Notes: generated by a model from the letters alone, not told the origin. A stretch of DNA of 64,000 nt from Verrucomicrobiia bacterium (GCA_947462875.1 CANHQJ010000003.1:180687-244686); one strand, 5' to 3'. Positions 24,400-33,623 are shown, numbered from the stretch's first letter. Made by a program: numbers and translations.

Positions 24400-25704
24400 A
24401 TGCCGAACATGCCCTCATGGTTGCAACGATACGGCACCTTGCCGCGCTGCGTGTTGTGGTTTGCCGTGGGGCAGTTTTTGATCAACCTCATCAATACGGC
24501 GCAGTTCCTGTTGCTGAACTTGTTTTTGCGTTCGCATCATCTCGATGACCCTGCGATCGCAGCGCTGACATCGCAGCGCTTTGTGGGCACCTTTTTTCTG
24601 GCGATCCCGGCGGGCTTGTGGTTGCGCGGGCGTTGTCTGCGCTGGCCGCTGGTAATCGGCGCGGTGTTGTTTCCGTTGACCGCGCTTGCTTCGTTGGAGG
24701 CGGTGCAGCACGGGGCGATGGGCGCGGCGTCCTGGTGTTTTTTGCTGATGGGATTTGCCGGATTGATACTGAACGTGGGAAGCATGCCGATGGTGCTGCG
24801 CATGGTCAGTGCCGAGAAATCGAGCGAGGCGCTGAGCCTGATGTTCGCCACCTGGGCGGCGGCCAGTATATGCGGCGGCCTGCTGTCCAGCGTGTTGCAG
24901 GGCATGGGGCAGATCGATCTTTTCGGCTGGCATGTCGTGCTGGACGAATACGCGACCTTGCTGTTGCTGACGCTGGCGGGGTTCGGCGCGCCGTTCCTTT
25001 ATGCCCGCATGCCGGATCCACCGCCCGATCCCTCGGTGTCGAAAAAATGGCTGCATTTGCATCGCGAGGACATGCCCGTGCTGCTGCGTTCCCTGCTGCC
25101 GTCCATCGTCATCGCCACGGGGGCGGGACTGAGCATCCAGTTTCTCAACCTGTTTTTCAATACCGTGCATCAGGTGAGCTCGTCGCAGTATTCCACCTAC
25201 GGCACGATCAGCAATGTGCTGGTGCTGCTCACCGGGCTGATGGTGCCGGAAATCCGCCGCCGCTACGGATGGCGCGGTGCGATCATCGGCGTGCAGAGCA
25301 TCGCGGTGCTGCTTCTGATGATCATGGGTCTCACGGAATTGTGGAATCACCTGCTGTGGTCGCTGCCCCTGGCGGTGTTCTGTTTCATCGTCAGACAACC
25401 GCTGATGAGCATGGCGGGACCGGCGATCAGCGAGCTGACGATGTCGTATGTGGGCGAGCGCAATCGCGAACTGGTCAGCGCCTGCAACGGTGCGATCTGG
25501 AGCGGCGCGTGGTGGCTGGCGGCGCGGGTGTTCCAGGTTCTGCGTGCGGCGGATTTCCCCTACTGGGCGGTCTTTCTCACCACGGCGGTGCTGTATTTCA
25601 TGGGCACCCTGTTCTATCTGAAAATCATCCGCGCGATGGACCGGCGCGACGATGGCACGCATCCGCATCGCCATGAGAGCCCGCCAGCGCCTGAGGTGGT
25701 CTGA
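24400..25704 (+). CDS. Major facilitator superfamily transporter
   Basis: This protein of about 434 residues has roughly 11-12 predicted membrane helices and charged cytoplasmic loops such as RRRYGWRGAI, consistent with an MFS-type carrier. Substrate motifs specific to sugars, drugs or ions were not recognised. ATG 24400 is preferred over the in-frame upstream extension, because the amphipathic N-terminus PSWLQRYGTLPRC and the first helix start here. A 209-bp region without a recognisable gene precedes it. Transport direction and substrate are unknown. Confidence 0.82.
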   Translation: MPNMPSWLQRYGTLPRCVLWFAVGQFLINLINTAQFLLLNLFLRSHHLDDPAIAALTSQRFVGTFFLAIPAGLWLRGRCLRWPLVIGAVLFPLTALASLEAVQHGAMGAASWCFLLMGFAGLILNVGSMPMVLRMVSAEKSSEALSLMFATWAAASICGGLLSSVLQGMGQIDLFGWHVVLDEYATLLLLTLAGFGAPFLYARMPDPPPDPSVSKKWLHLHREDMPVLLRSLLPSIVIATGAGLSIQFLNLFFNTVHQVSSSQYSTYGTISNVLVLLTGLMVPEIRRRYGWRGAIIGVQSIAVLLLMIMGLTELWNHLLWSLPLAVFCFIVRQPLMSMAGPAISELTMSYVGERNRELVSACNGAIWSGAWWLAARVFQVLRAADFPYWAVFLTTAVLYFMGTLFYLKIIRAMDRRDDGTHPHRHESPPAPEVV

Positions 25705-25872
25705 GCGGAAACGCTGATCATTGAAACGCTGAAAAACTGAAAGGTTGAAATTTTCTTACGAAGGCGGCGGTAGTGTTAGTGACGTTGCAGAGCGATGGCC
25801 GCGCACCGCGAGGTATCAAGATCATGCGAGACTCAGTGCTACGGCACTTGCCATCCTTACCTAACAAAATCC

Positions 25873-26199
25873 ATGCCCATCTATCAGTTCCTGCTTCATA
25901 CGAAAAACCTAAAGGTCGATTTCGGCGATGGGGATATTTCCGGGGTTGACTTTTACACCAGCAGGCGCGCCAGCGCGAACAGCGAGGAAGAGGCCCGTCA
26001 GATCGTGGTGGAAGCGATGGCGGCGGAACCGAAGATCCGTGACCTGATCGCCACCGCGCGAGAGGCGGGCTTGTGTCCTGAGACGGAAATCGAAGAAGGG
26101 GTACGCCTCGCCTGGTGGCGTGCGATCCTGCCGTCGCGAAAGCCCGGGCTGGCCTTTTATGCCGATGAAGCGGACGAGGACCCGGCGGTCACCGATTGA
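25873..26199 (+). CDS. Hypothetical acidic protein
   Basis: This protein of about 108 residues from ATG 25873 (MPIYQFLLHTKNLKVDFGDG) has no signal peptide or membrane segment. It is acidic at the C-terminus (ADEADEDPAVTD). No family was recognised. A short run of TGAAA-type repeats (about 25724-25751) precedes the gene. It lies 49 bp before the HD phosphohydrolase gene on the same strand. Confidence 0.55.
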   Translation: MPIYQFLLHTKNLKVDFGDGDISGVDFYTSRRASANSEEEARQIVVEAMAAEPKIRDLIATAREAGLCPETEIEEGVRLAWWRAILPSRKPGLAFYADEADEDPAVTD

Positions 26200-26248
26200 A
26201 TCCGGCCTTGCGGTCATCGGTTCTGCGATGCTAGGGTGATGGCATAAC

Positions 26249-26881
26249 ATGGAGTATGCCACTTCCGCACGGTTCCGGGAACTCAGCCATCGGCTGGGGC
26301 TATCCGATCATATTTCACAGCATGCGTATGCGACGCTGGTGCATCACTACGGCGAGGATCACCGCAAGTATCACAACCTGGTCCACATCGACCGCATGCT
26401 GGGATGGATGGATGCGGTGGGGGAAAGCAATGATGCCATGGAATGGGCGATTTGGTATCACGATGCGATCTACGACCCGCTGGGCGCTGACAACGAAGAG
26501 AGGAGCGCCCGGTTTTTCCGCGAATGTCTTGCCGCATGGATTCCGGCCTCACTGGCGGATGAGATAGAGCGGTTGATTTTGGCCACTGATCTCAAACGCA
26601 CACGGAGCGGGCGCGATGACGAAAATCTGATGATCGACATTGATCTTTCGATTCTCGGATCAGCACCCGAGGACTACGCCGCCTACCGGACCGCCATCCG
26701 AAGCGAATACGCGGTGGTGCCCGAGGATCGGTTTCTGCCAGGTCGGCGGGCGATCCTTGTCCATTTCCTCTCCCGGCAAATCTACCACACTCCGCCTTTC
26801 CAGAAGCTTGAGACACAGGCGCGCCTGAACATGCGGGAGGAAATCGCGGCATTGGATGCGGCGATGCAAGCACATCCGTGA
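26249..26881 (+). CDS. HD-superfamily metal-dependent phosphohydrolase
   Basis: This 210-residue cytoplasmic protein is of the COG4339-like type. KYHNLVHIDRML supplies a first metal-binding His, and AIWYHDAIYDP is the central HD motif. The downstream MIDIDLSILGS is also typical. HD enzymes hydrolyse phosphate esters or nucleotides; the substrate of this subgroup is unknown. It ends 3 nt before the stop of the converging transglutaminase gene. Confidence 0.88.
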   Translation: MEYATSARFRELSHRLGLSDHISQHAYATLVHHYGEDHRKYHNLVHIDRMLGWMDAVGESNDAMEWAIWYHDAIYDPLGADNEERSARFFRECLAAWIPASLADEIERLILATDLKRTRSGRDDENLMIDIDLSILGSAPEDYAAYRTAIRSEYAVVPEDRFLPGRRAILVHFLSRQIYHTPPFQKLETQARLNMREEIAALDAAMQAHP

Positions 26882-26884
26882 GCC

Positions 26885-28558
26885 TCACTCGCTGCGGCGG
26901 ATTTGTTCCTTGAGAGCAGCCTCCGTGGTGGGGTCGGGCGAAGATTGGCCGTAGCGGGTTTGATAATGGTAGCGCTGCAAGAGAGCGGCGAAGGGCAATG
27001 CCTCGGGGAATTTCCGCAACAATTGTCGCAGGGTCAAATGCGGTTTGATGGTGATGCGGCGCTTCTGACACAGCTGTACAAACGCGCGATAGTAGCCCGC
27101 CGGACGATGGGCGGCCGCGCTGCCATCGGCGGAAGGGGAAACACCGCGCTTGGACCAGTGGGAGAGCAGCAGCGCCAGCACAGCGCAGACGAGCGTGACC
27201 ATGCCGAGCACGGCGGAAAACACGCCGAGGCTGGAATTTTCGGCCATTTCCGCCTCCTGCTCCGTTTCATTTTCCTCCTCCGCGAGTGGGGTTTCTCCGG
27301 GAGGCGCGGCGCGGCTGTTGCCGATGGAGGCGGGCGGCGTGCAGTCCAGCACCACCCAACCCACATCGGCGATCAGCACCTCGGTCCAGGCATGGGCCTC
27401 GCGGGCGCGAAACACGAACAAATTACTAGTTTCATAGTAGGATCCGCCGGTCCAGCCATAGGCGATGCGCGCCGGCACTCCCAGCGCGCGGGCCGCCATG
27501 ACGCCGGCGGTGGCGAAGAGTTCGCAGTGTCCGCGTTTTTCATGAAAGAGGAAATTGGTCAGCGGATCGCGGTTGTCAGGATTATCGATATCGAGCGAAT
27601 ACCGGCACTCCTGTTGCAGGCCGTCGCGTACCTGGAGCAGCTGTTGTTTGAGCGAACCGGCCGTGATGTTTTCGGCATTGAGGCCGCGGATGCCGATGAC
27701 AAGATTTTCGTCATCGGGCAACTCCAACCAAGCGGGCGGCACGGAGGTGCGCGTGGCGGCGGTGGCCGTATCGTCGAGATCTTCCACGCTCAGGGGACGC
27801 GACCGGGCGCGGTAGCGGTAGCCGATGGGCCCGTCACTTGGCGGCAGGAGCAGGATGCCGTCGCCACGATAGGACAGCGGCGCGATGTCCGCATCGATCA
27901 TGCCTTGCAAGGCGCAGAGAGGCGTTTGCCCGGAGGGATCATTCGGGTGGAAAATCTCGTAGCGAAACAGCGCGCCGGGACGTGCGGGGAAGGCGGGCGG
28001 ATTCGCGGTATCGGCGGGTGTGAGCGACCATGACGCATCGGCATAGGTGCCGAGGGCAAAGGCTCCAACATAGGCGCGGCGGGCGAGCAGCTTGGGCGCA
28101 TCGGCGGGGTTTTCCAATTGCAGGAAAACTTCCGGTTGATTGCCCGGCTTGAGATTGGCGCGGCGCGGCAGGGGGCGGATGGTCTGTTCATTCCACAGCC
28201 AGTTTCCGGACCGGGGTTTGGGTTTGTTCACCTGTTGCTCGACTTTTTTGATTTGCCGCTGTTGGCTGGGCATCAGGACGGTGATGACTTGCTCGGACAC
28301 GTCATCCAGCGCCGCCGGGGCATGGAGGAAAAACAGGCTGAGCAGGCAACCGCTGGAAAGAGCGATGGCAGAGGCCCGCAGGGTGGCGAGCCATGAGCGT
28401 GCCGCTGTGCCGCGCGCGCCCGCCCCCAGCCACCAGCCTAACAGCAGCAAGGCGCTGGCTGTCAGCGCGGCTCCCGCGGCCGATCCCTGCGTCGGCCAGT
28501 AGCGCAAGGCGCCATACGCCAGCGATGCCCCCAGGACTATGCTCCACCATCGTTTCAT
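26885..28558 (-). CDS. Transglutaminase-like membrane protein (TgpA type)
   Basis: This 557-residue protein starts with hydrophobic helices (about residues 5-80). A long periplasmic region includes a transglutaminase-like core with the catalytic triad Cys345 (KRGHCELFAT), His389 (AREAHAWTEV) and Asp405 (VVLDCTPP). A further helix near residue 450 and a C-terminal cytoplasmic tail follow. This is the TgpA/DUF3488-like layout found with DUF58 and MoxR genes, though no MoxR ATPase is nearby. It overlaps the DUF58 stop by 4 bp (ATGA), so the two are translationally coupled. A role in processing cell-envelope proteins is inferred. Confidence 0.88.
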   Translation of the reverse strand: MKRWWSIVLGASLAYGALRYWPTQGSAAGAALTASALLLLGWWLGAGARGTAARSWLATLRASAIALSSGCLLSLFFLHAPAALDDVSEQVITVLMPSQQRQIKKVEQQVNKPKPRSGNWLWNEQTIRPLPRRANLKPGNQPEVFLQLENPADAPKLLARRAYVGAFALGTYADASWSLTPADTANPPAFPARPGALFRYEIFHPNDPSGQTPLCALQGMIDADIAPLSYRGDGILLLPPSDGPIGYRYRARSRPLSVEDLDDTATAATRTSVPPAWLELPDDENLVIGIRGLNAENITAGSLKQQLLQVRDGLQQECRYSLDIDNPDNRDPLTNFLFHEKRGHCELFATAGVMAARALGVPARIAYGWTGGSYYETSNLFVFRAREAHAWTEVLIADVGWVVLDCTPPASIGNSRAAPPGETPLAEEENETEQEAEMAENSSLGVFSAVLGMVTLVCAVLALLLSHWSKRGVSPSADGSAAAHRPAGYYRAFVQLCQKRRITIKPHLTLRQLLRKFPEALPFAALLQRYHYQTRYGQSSPDPTTEAALKEQIRRSE

Positions 28559-29694
28559 CGTTTAGCGGGGGTTGTGTCACGCCGTGAGGCGGACGGACGG
28601 ACTGGCAGGATGAGTGTGGGCATTTCACGTGTGATCATGGCACTGCGCCAGGTATCGGGCGGCATATCGGAGATGACGATCAAGGAGGAATCTCCATCGA
28701 GCAGGCGCTGCACACGCTGCAGCTCGTGAAGCTCCGTTCCCTGTTGCCGGCGCACGCGAGCGAGGTGCTCCAACAAGGGGGTGAGCTCCTTGCGATTGCG
28801 ACAGGAGTGCTCGATCCAGCCATCAAAGTCCGCGATCAGCGTGGCGGGGATCGCTTGCTGGGAAAGAGTGCGCAGCGTGCCGCAAAGATAGGAAAGCGCG
28901 CGCTCAAAGAGCTCGGGCCGGATGATGGCTCGATCACCGGCATACGAGTGAAACAGCACCGTCACATGGCGTGGAGAAAATCCCGGCGGGTCCGTCTCGG
29001 CCACGATCAAGCCGGTGCCGCGCGCGTAGGCGCGCACACTGGCGGCAGGATGAATGCGCTTGAGCGAATCCCCCGCGCGCCACGGGCGCAGCCCGCGGAT
29101 GTCACCCGATGCGGACGCCATGCTGGCCCCGGCCGTCACCGCCGCCTCGCGCCATAATCCGGGAATGGAAAGCTTCTTCGATACCAAGGGACGCGGATAC
29201 ACACAGAGCGGATGAGCGATCACTCCTTGTTGCGCCTGTTTCCACAGTCCCAACGGAAAGTCCGACTCCAAGCCGTACGGCAACTGCCGCATGTCACCAC
29301 GCTGCGGCAAGGCGAAGAATTCCTGGCGCATGGCTGCCGATTCCGCATCGATCCGACCGAACGTGCAGGAATGGCTGCTGCCACCCGGCAACTGGATGCG
29401 CAGGTGAATCGCTTGCGCCGCACCACCGCCGGGACCGCGCCGCATTTCTAACAAAACGGGAAAAGGCTGCCCTGCCATCGTGCGCGATGCCGCCTGACAG
29501 CGCACGTGCAGGTGGCGGAGATTCTTTCTGCCAAGCCAGCGCGCGAGCGGCACCAGCAACCCGAGGATCAGGCCAATGCTGGCCAGGGCCCCATCGGTGC
29601 GGGCGATGCCGATGATAAAGGCCAGCACCGCCAGCGCCAGAACCACCGCACCACGTTGGCTCAGTTCAGAACGCGGCAGCGGTTCCCCTGACAC
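28555..29694 (-). CDS. DUF58-domain membrane protein
   Basis: This 379-residue protein has two N-terminal membrane helices (AVVLALAVLAFIIGIA and LASIGLILGLLVPLA). Its DUF58 core includes GDIRGLRPWRAGDSLKRIHP near residue 205, the counterpart of the RPYRPGDxxRxIHW motif, then a vWA-like half with MTVLFHSY-type strands. The start is GTG 29694. It is coupled to the transglutaminase gene by a 4-bp overlap and follows a small lipoprotein gene by 12 nt. In other bacteria DUF58 proteins work with MoxR ATPases in envelope assembly; here the partner ATPase is missing from the window. Confidence 0.87.
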   Translation of the reverse strand: MSGEPLPRSELSQRGAVVLALAVLAFIIGIARTDGALASIGLILGLLVPLARWLGRKNLRHLHVRCQAASRTMAGQPFPVLLEMRRGPGGGAAQAIHLRIQLPGGSSHSCTFGRIDAESAAMRQEFFALPQRGDMRQLPYGLESDFPLGLWKQAQQGVIAHPLCVYPRPLVSKKLSIPGLWREAAVTAGASMASASGDIRGLRPWRAGDSLKRIHPAASVRAYARGTGLIVAETDPPGFSPRHVTVLFHSYAGDRAIIRPELFERALSYLCGTLRTLSQQAIPATLIADFDGWIEHSCRNRKELTPLLEHLARVRRQQGTELHELQRVQRLLDGDSSLIVISDMPPDTWRSAMITREMPTLILPVRPSASRRDTTPAKR

Positions 29695-29706
29695 GGCAAA
29701 AAAACG

Positions 29707-30231
29707 TTAGGGTTTCGGCGGCAGCCACTTCGTGATTTTTTCCTCATAGGCCGGCTCATTGATGTCGGTGTGCAGGACACCGCCCGGGCCGAAGTATTTC
29801 CACTCATGGCAGCCGTAGCAAATCTGGAACACGCGCTGGCCTTTCGCGTCCGACCACACGAGAGCATAATCGGGATGGAAGCCGGCGCAGGTCGTTTTCG
29901 GCGAGGCGAGGGCCTGGTGGGAGGCGGGATCGCAGTAGAGATCGACGACCGCCTTCACCAGTTGGGGAGAGACCTTTTCCGGCTGACGGTGAAACTCAAA
30001 CCCCTGGAATGCCTGATGCGGCACGGTGCGCAGTTGTTCCGCGTAAATCTTCGGATCGCGTTTGGGATGCGCCAGGCCGTGATAAACCTTGATGTTTTTA
30101 GCCTGGGAAAAATCCTTGGCCACCGCCTGCAAGGAAGAGAGTTCCGTGGGGCGCAAGGGCTCGCCACCGCGCCAGCAGGTGGCACAGGAGGAAAACAACA
30201 GCGCGGGCAAAAGCAACAGCAAGCGGGTCAT
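29707..30231 (-). CDS. Small lipoprotein with a CxxCH motif
   Basis: This protein of about 174 residues from ATG 30231 (ATG 30246 also possible) has a lipobox (LLFSSC). The mature part contains two Cys-rich elements: PKTTCAGFHPDYALVW and FQICYGCHEWKYFGPGG. CYGCH has the form of a c-type haem site, but related proteins without the His exist as I recall them, so haem binding is not claimed. It precedes the DUF58 gene by 12 nt on the same strand, which suggests a shared operon. Function unknown. Confidence 0.75.
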   Translation of the reverse strand: MTRLLLLLPALLFSSCATCWRGGEPLRPTELSSLQAVAKDFSQAKNIKVYHGLAHPKRDPKIYAEQLRTVPHQAFQGFEFHRQPEKVSPQLVKAVVDLYCDPASHQALASPKTTCAGFHPDYALVWSDAKGQRVFQICYGCHEWKYFGPGGVLHTDINEPAYEEKITKWLPPKP

Positions 30232-30300
30232 GACAAGGTTCATCATGCCGCAACGCGGGCGAAAATCAATGCGATTCGCAGACTTCTTCGATCACGCCGT

Positions 30301-30966
30301 TCAAAGCCGGCGGATGCGGATATCCTTATACCAGACTGGATCCTTGTGATCGGTGAGCATGATTTTCCCCGTGCCGGGTGCGAAGCCGGTTTTGTTGCGG
30401 AACTTGCTTTTGCCCAGCAGGGTTTTCCATTCTTCGGCTTTGCTATCCAGCTCCACGACCAATGTGCCATTGAGGAAATGCTGGAGTTTCCCGTCTTTGG
30501 CGATGATACGGCTGTGGTTCCACTCGCCTGCCGCACGCAGCGGTTTGTCAGGGGCGGCGGCCTTGATATCGTAAATGCTGGCGGTGGCGTGGCTGCTGCC
30601 GGGTTTGCCGTCGGGATGACCGCCGTCATCGATCATCTGGTATTCAATGCCCAGCCACTCCTTGCCGGCGACCTTGGTGACCCAGTACTTCACGCCATTG
30701 TTGCCTTTCTTGTTGATTTTCCACTGCCATTCCATCTCGAACGAGCTGTAGTCCCCGGCGGTGACGATGTTGCCCCCTGCCCCATTCAGATGCAAGGTGC
30801 CGTCCACGACTTTCCAGCCATCGCCGGGAGGCTTGCCCTCCACGGTGGTCCAGCCAGCGAGCGATTTGCCATCAAACAACGATTGCCAGAGGCCTTCCGC
30901 CGCGTGGAGTGCCACGGCATGGGTCATGGCGATGACGGTCGTGGTCCAGAGAATGAATGTTTTCAT
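30301..30966 (-). CDS. Exported DUF1080 (3-keto-disaccharide hydrolase-like) protein
   Basis: This 221-residue protein has a signal peptide ending near HAVALHAAEG. The concanavalin-like DUF1080 domain opens with WQSLFDGKSLAGWTTVEG and includes LHLNGAGGNIVTAGDYSSFEMEW and LGIEYQMIDDGG, the conserved acidic surface. Some family members cleave 3-keto-glycosides; most are uncharacterised. It lies 54 bp before the lipoprotein gene. The motifs near residue 24 and the general length fit single-domain members. A carbohydrate-active role is inferred from family and from the phylum's sulfatases. Confidence 0.92.
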   Translation of the reverse strand: MKTFILWTTTVIAMTHAVALHAAEGLWQSLFDGKSLAGWTTVEGKPPGDGWKVVDGTLHLNGAGGNIVTAGDYSSFEMEWQWKINKKGNNGVKYWVTKVAGKEWLGIEYQMIDDGGHPDGKPGSSHATASIYDIKAAAPDKPLRAAGEWNHSRIIAKDGKLQHFLNGTLVVELDSKAEEWKTLLGKSKFRNKTGFAPGTGKIMLTDHKDPVWYKDIRIRRL

Positions 30967-31073
30967 GCATGAGAGCTAGCAAATGCCTGCGGATTGTCGA
31001 GCGTGAAGCATGTCGTACGAGGGGTCTCGGATTTGCCAAATGCGCAAACTGTGCGATAGGAAAGCTCGCCACC

Positions 31074-31499
31074 ATGTCAGACACTCCCAGCCAGCCATCA
31101 CGCGCCTTCATGCCTTATCCGGTTTCCACCTTGAGTCCGCCGATCGTGCCGAATGACTTGAGCAGTTTCAAATCGCGCGGCATCAGTGAAGTGCAGCGGG
31201 ATTTGCAGCAAAAGCTGCGCGAGCTGCGCGAGCAATACCTGCGGGCGATCGATCATTTCAACTGGAACAAATTGGTCTACGAGGCATCGATCCAGTTCGA
31301 GCCGGTGGTCGGGCAAACGTATTACCTTTACGCGATGAGCCGCGGCAATGTGCTCTCGATGATCGCCCCGCACGAGTGGCCGATGAAGCACCTGGCGACC
31401 GTGCGACTGAACGTGGACCGCCAGTGGCAGGTGGAAGAACTCGGCTCCGAAGTGGATGCGCGCGAAATCTTCGGCACCACCGAGGCGCGGGAGGAGTAA
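31074..31499 (+). CDS. DUF2452-family protein
   Basis: This protein of about 141 residues from ATG 31074 has the family core SFKSRGISEVQRDLQQKLRE, WNKLVYEASIQFEPVVGQTYYLYA and NVLSMIAPHEW. Its middle is strongly helical. Function is unknown; it is usually cytoplasmic. It is divergent from the DUF1080 gene (107 bp between starts). A strong stem-loop follows 4 nt after its stop. Confidence 0.85.
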   Translation: MSDTPSQPSRAFMPYPVSTLSPPIVPNDLSSFKSRGISEVQRDLQQKLRELREQYLRAIDHFNWNKLVYEASIQFEPVVGQTYYLYAMSRGNVLSMIAPHEWPMKHLATVRLNVDRQWQVEELGSEVDAREIFGTTEAREE

Positions 31500-31503
31500 A
31501 AAA

Positions 31504-31529
31504 AGAAACCCGCCGGGAGGCGGGTTTCT
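31504..31529. terminator. Bidirectional terminator between DUF2452 and the hisG operon
   Basis: AGAAACCCGCC (31504-31514) pairs perfectly with GGCGGGTTTCT (31519-31529) around GGGA. Seven to eight A residues precede it on the plus strand, so read from the minus strand the stem is followed by a T-run. It is therefore a good Rho-independent terminator for the minus-strand hisG operon and a weaker one for the DUF2452 gene. Confidence 0.85.
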
Positions 31530-31575
31530 GGGAAAGAAATCGGATCTGATAAGAAACGCGTGGGCGCAGTCAAGA

Positions 31576-31680
31576 CTAGGACTTGTAGCGCAGACGCTTC
31601 TTATGGCGATTCTGTTTCATGCGCTTTTTGCGCTTGTGCTTGTTAATTTTGGTTTTACGGCGTTTCTTGATGGAACCCAT
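31576..31680 (-). CDS. 34-residue basic ribosomal-type protein (AURKAIP1/COX24 or bS22-like)
   Basis: This ORF starts at ATG 31680 and ends at TAG 31576-31578. It encodes 34 residues, more than half of them Lys/Arg, beginning MGSIKKRRKTKINKHKRKKR and ending RHKKRLRYKS. The MGS-x-KKRR start and the Lys/Arg/His repeats match the tiny AURKAIP1/COX24-type proteins. The mycobacterial ribosomal protein bS22 starts MGSVIKKRRKRMSKKK and has the same size. It would sit in the small ribosomal subunit. It follows hisG by 30 nt with the same orientation, and a terminator lies 47 bp beyond. The assignment rests on composition and N-terminal identity. Confidence 0.82.
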   Translation of the reverse strand: MGSIKKRRKTKINKHKRKKRMKQNRHKKRLRYKS

Positions 31681-31710
31681 GGTTGTGTTTGTCGGTTGTT
31701 AGAAAAAGGG

Positions 31711-32589
31711 TTAGGGAACGATTTTGTTGAGAGGATACTCGATGATTCCTTCCGCTCCGAGAGCGATCAGCTCGGGGATAATGTCGCGAACGACGGTTTC
31801 GTCAATCACTGTTTCCACCGCAATCCAATTTTCATCGGTCAGTTGGGAAATCGTGGGTCGGCGCAGGGAAGGCAGTTTTTCCGTGATGGCAGCCAAATTG
31901 GCCTTGGGCAGGTTCATTTTCAGCCCTACTTTGCCGCGGGCGAGCAGGGCGGCCTTGAGCAGAAGGGCGATGCAATCCATCTTCTTCTTCTTCCACGGAT
32001 CCGCCGCCGCCGCGGGGCTGGCGTAAAAGTGCGGGAAGGAGGTCAGCAGGGTATCGACGATGCGCAGCTTGTTCGCCTTGATCGAGGAGCCGGTTTCCGT
32101 GACATCCACGATGGCATCGACAAGATCGGGGACTTTCACCTCCGTGGCACCCCAGGAAAACTCCACCTCGGCCTTGATGCCCTTGGCGGCGAGGTAGCGC
32201 TGGGTGATCCCCACGCCCTCGGTGGCGATGCGTTTCCCCTCCAGATCCTCCGGCTTGCGGATGGGCGAATCTTCCGGCACCACCAGCACCCAACGAGTAG
32301 GGCGAGCCGTGGCGCGGGAGTAGGGCAGTTCGGCGAGATCGACGAGATCGGCGCCATTTTCATAGGCCCAGTCATAGCCCGTGATGCCACAATCGAGGAA
32401 ACCTTGGTCAATGTAGCGCCCGACTTCCTGGGCGCGGATCAGATAAATGTCCAGCTCCGGGTCGTTCGAAGCGGGGCGCAACCCGCGCGAGGAAACATAG
32501 ACCTCATAGCCCGCTTTGGCCAACAGCTCTACCGTGGGAGCCTCGAGGCTCCCCTTCGGAATCGCGATCTTGAGCGTGCGTTCGGACAT
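31711..32589 (-). CDS. hisG: ATP phosphoribosyltransferase (long form)
   Basis: This 292-residue enzyme joins ATP and PRPP in the first step of histidine synthesis in the cytoplasm. Family motifs include [11 protein letters not shown] at the N-terminus, [37 protein letters not shown], and the phosphate-binding [16 protein letters not shown]-terminal ACT-like regulatory region (about residues 220-292) marks the long form, which is inhibited by histidine. ATG 32589 fits the family N-terminus; the frame upstream extends but has no homology. It heads a short operon with the basic mini-protein gene. No other his gene is nearby. Confidence 0.96.
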   Translation of the reverse strand: MSERTLKIAIPKGSLEAPTVELLAKAGYEVYVSSRGLRPASNDPELDIYLIRAQEVGRYIDQGFLDCGITGYDWAYENGADLVDLAELPYSRATARPTRWVLVVPEDSPIRKPEDLEGKRIATEGVGITQRYLAAKGIKAEVEFSWGATEVKVPDLVDAIVDVTETGSSIKANKLRIVDTLLTSFPHFYASPAAAADPWKKKKMDCIALLLKAALLARGKVGLKMNLPKANLAAITEKLPSLRRPTISQLTDENWIAVETVIDETVVRDIIPELIALGAEGIIEYPLNKIVP

Positions 32590-32875
32590 GGGCGGGGGGC
32601 GGGTTGTAGGGGACAAATCCCGACAAATCAAGAAAAAGACACGATTTTTTTGATTTTTTTCCGAAAACAGAATGTCCGGATGCGATTTTTGCTCCCCGAG
32701 CCGAGGTAAAAAATGCCCCATGGCTCATCACCGCGGCTCATGCGTCATTTTCTGATTTCCCACTTTTCTCCTTGCTTTCACCGGACCCGGTTCTATCTTT
32801 CCCTAACCGACACAATTGTGCCGGCATCATAACCCGGAGCTTCGCTCCACCATACAAAACCAAACACATACATAT

Positions 32876-33598
32876 ATGAAAACCAAACCATGGACCCGTA
32901 AAGGTTTCACACTCGTGGAACTCCTCGTCGTGATCGCGATCATCGTCGCGCTCGCGGCTCTCGCAACACCCGCCATCCTCAAGCAACGCAAGAAGATGGA
33001 CATGACACAGGCGATCAGCAACTCGAAGCAGATTTATCTGGTGCTGATGGACTTTGAACAAGACATGGGGACCTTCCCCGACCAGAACACGGCCACCCAA
33101 AGCCAGGAGTTGCAGGCCTTCACCGGCAGCTTCGCCAACAACCTGCTTGGTCAGTTGATCGCTGGTGGATACACCCGTTCCGAGGAAATCTTCTTTGCCA
33201 AAGGTGGCAACCCCGCCGGCAACCGCAAACCCGACGATGTGATCAATCCCGTAGGACGCATTCTCACTCAAGGCGAGTGCGGATTCTCCTACGTGCAAGT
33301 CACCGGTGGTTCCAGCAACACGGGTGTCCGTGGCCTGAGCACTTCCGACAACGGCGGCATTCCCGTTCTTTGCGCTCCTGTGCAAACCGGTGGCAACGAC
33401 GCCGTGTTCAAGGCAGATCCCTATGACAATCGCGGCGTTTACCTGCGCGTGGACGGTTCCGCCCGCTCCGAGCGTCTGAATCCGAACGACAACCGTATCC
33501 GCGTCGGCGGTGGAAACACCCTCTTCGGCTCCGGAATCGGCACCGTCTGGGGTCAAGGTGCCAACGCCCTTCAGCCCAACGTTCTCCTTCCCCAATAA
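32876..33598 (+). CDS. Type II secretion/type IV pilin-like pseudopilin
   Basis: This protein of about 240 residues has a prepilin leader and methylation motif: RKG followed by FTLVELLVVIAIIVALAALA. The peptidase would cleave after Gly and leave an N-methylated Phe. The remaining region is a GspG-like globular domain with an N-terminal helix followed by strands and Gly/Asn-rich loops, and it lacks the aromatic-rich C-terminus of long-chain pilins. Short monocistronic pseudopilin genes of this kind are very common in Verrucomicrobiota. Its role in secretion is inferred. It is followed by a terminator. Confidence 0.9.
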   Translation: MKTKPWTRKGFTLVELLVVIAIIVALAALATPAILKQRKKMDMTQAISNSKQIYLVLMDFEQDMGTFPDQNTATQSQELQAFTGSFANNLLGQLIAGGYTRSEEIFFAKGGNPAGNRKPDDVINPVGRILTQGECGFSYVQVTGGSSNTGVRGLSTSDNGGIPVLCAPVQTGGNDAVFKADPYDNRGVYLRVDGSARSERLNPNDNRIRVGGGNTLFGSGIGTVWGQGANALQPNVLLPQ

Positions 33599-33623
33599 GA
33601 CGGACAGGCGACACTTCCTTCCA

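Noticed and set aside
29707..30231. Lipoprotein as a c-type cytochrome
   Set aside because: CYGCH has the form of a haem site, but the family as I recall it includes members without the His. No haem-related neighbours are present, so haem binding is not claimed.
31456..32709. A long plus-strand frame over hisG
   Set aside because: hisG is complete on the minus strand with typical motifs, and the plus frame shows no family similarity.
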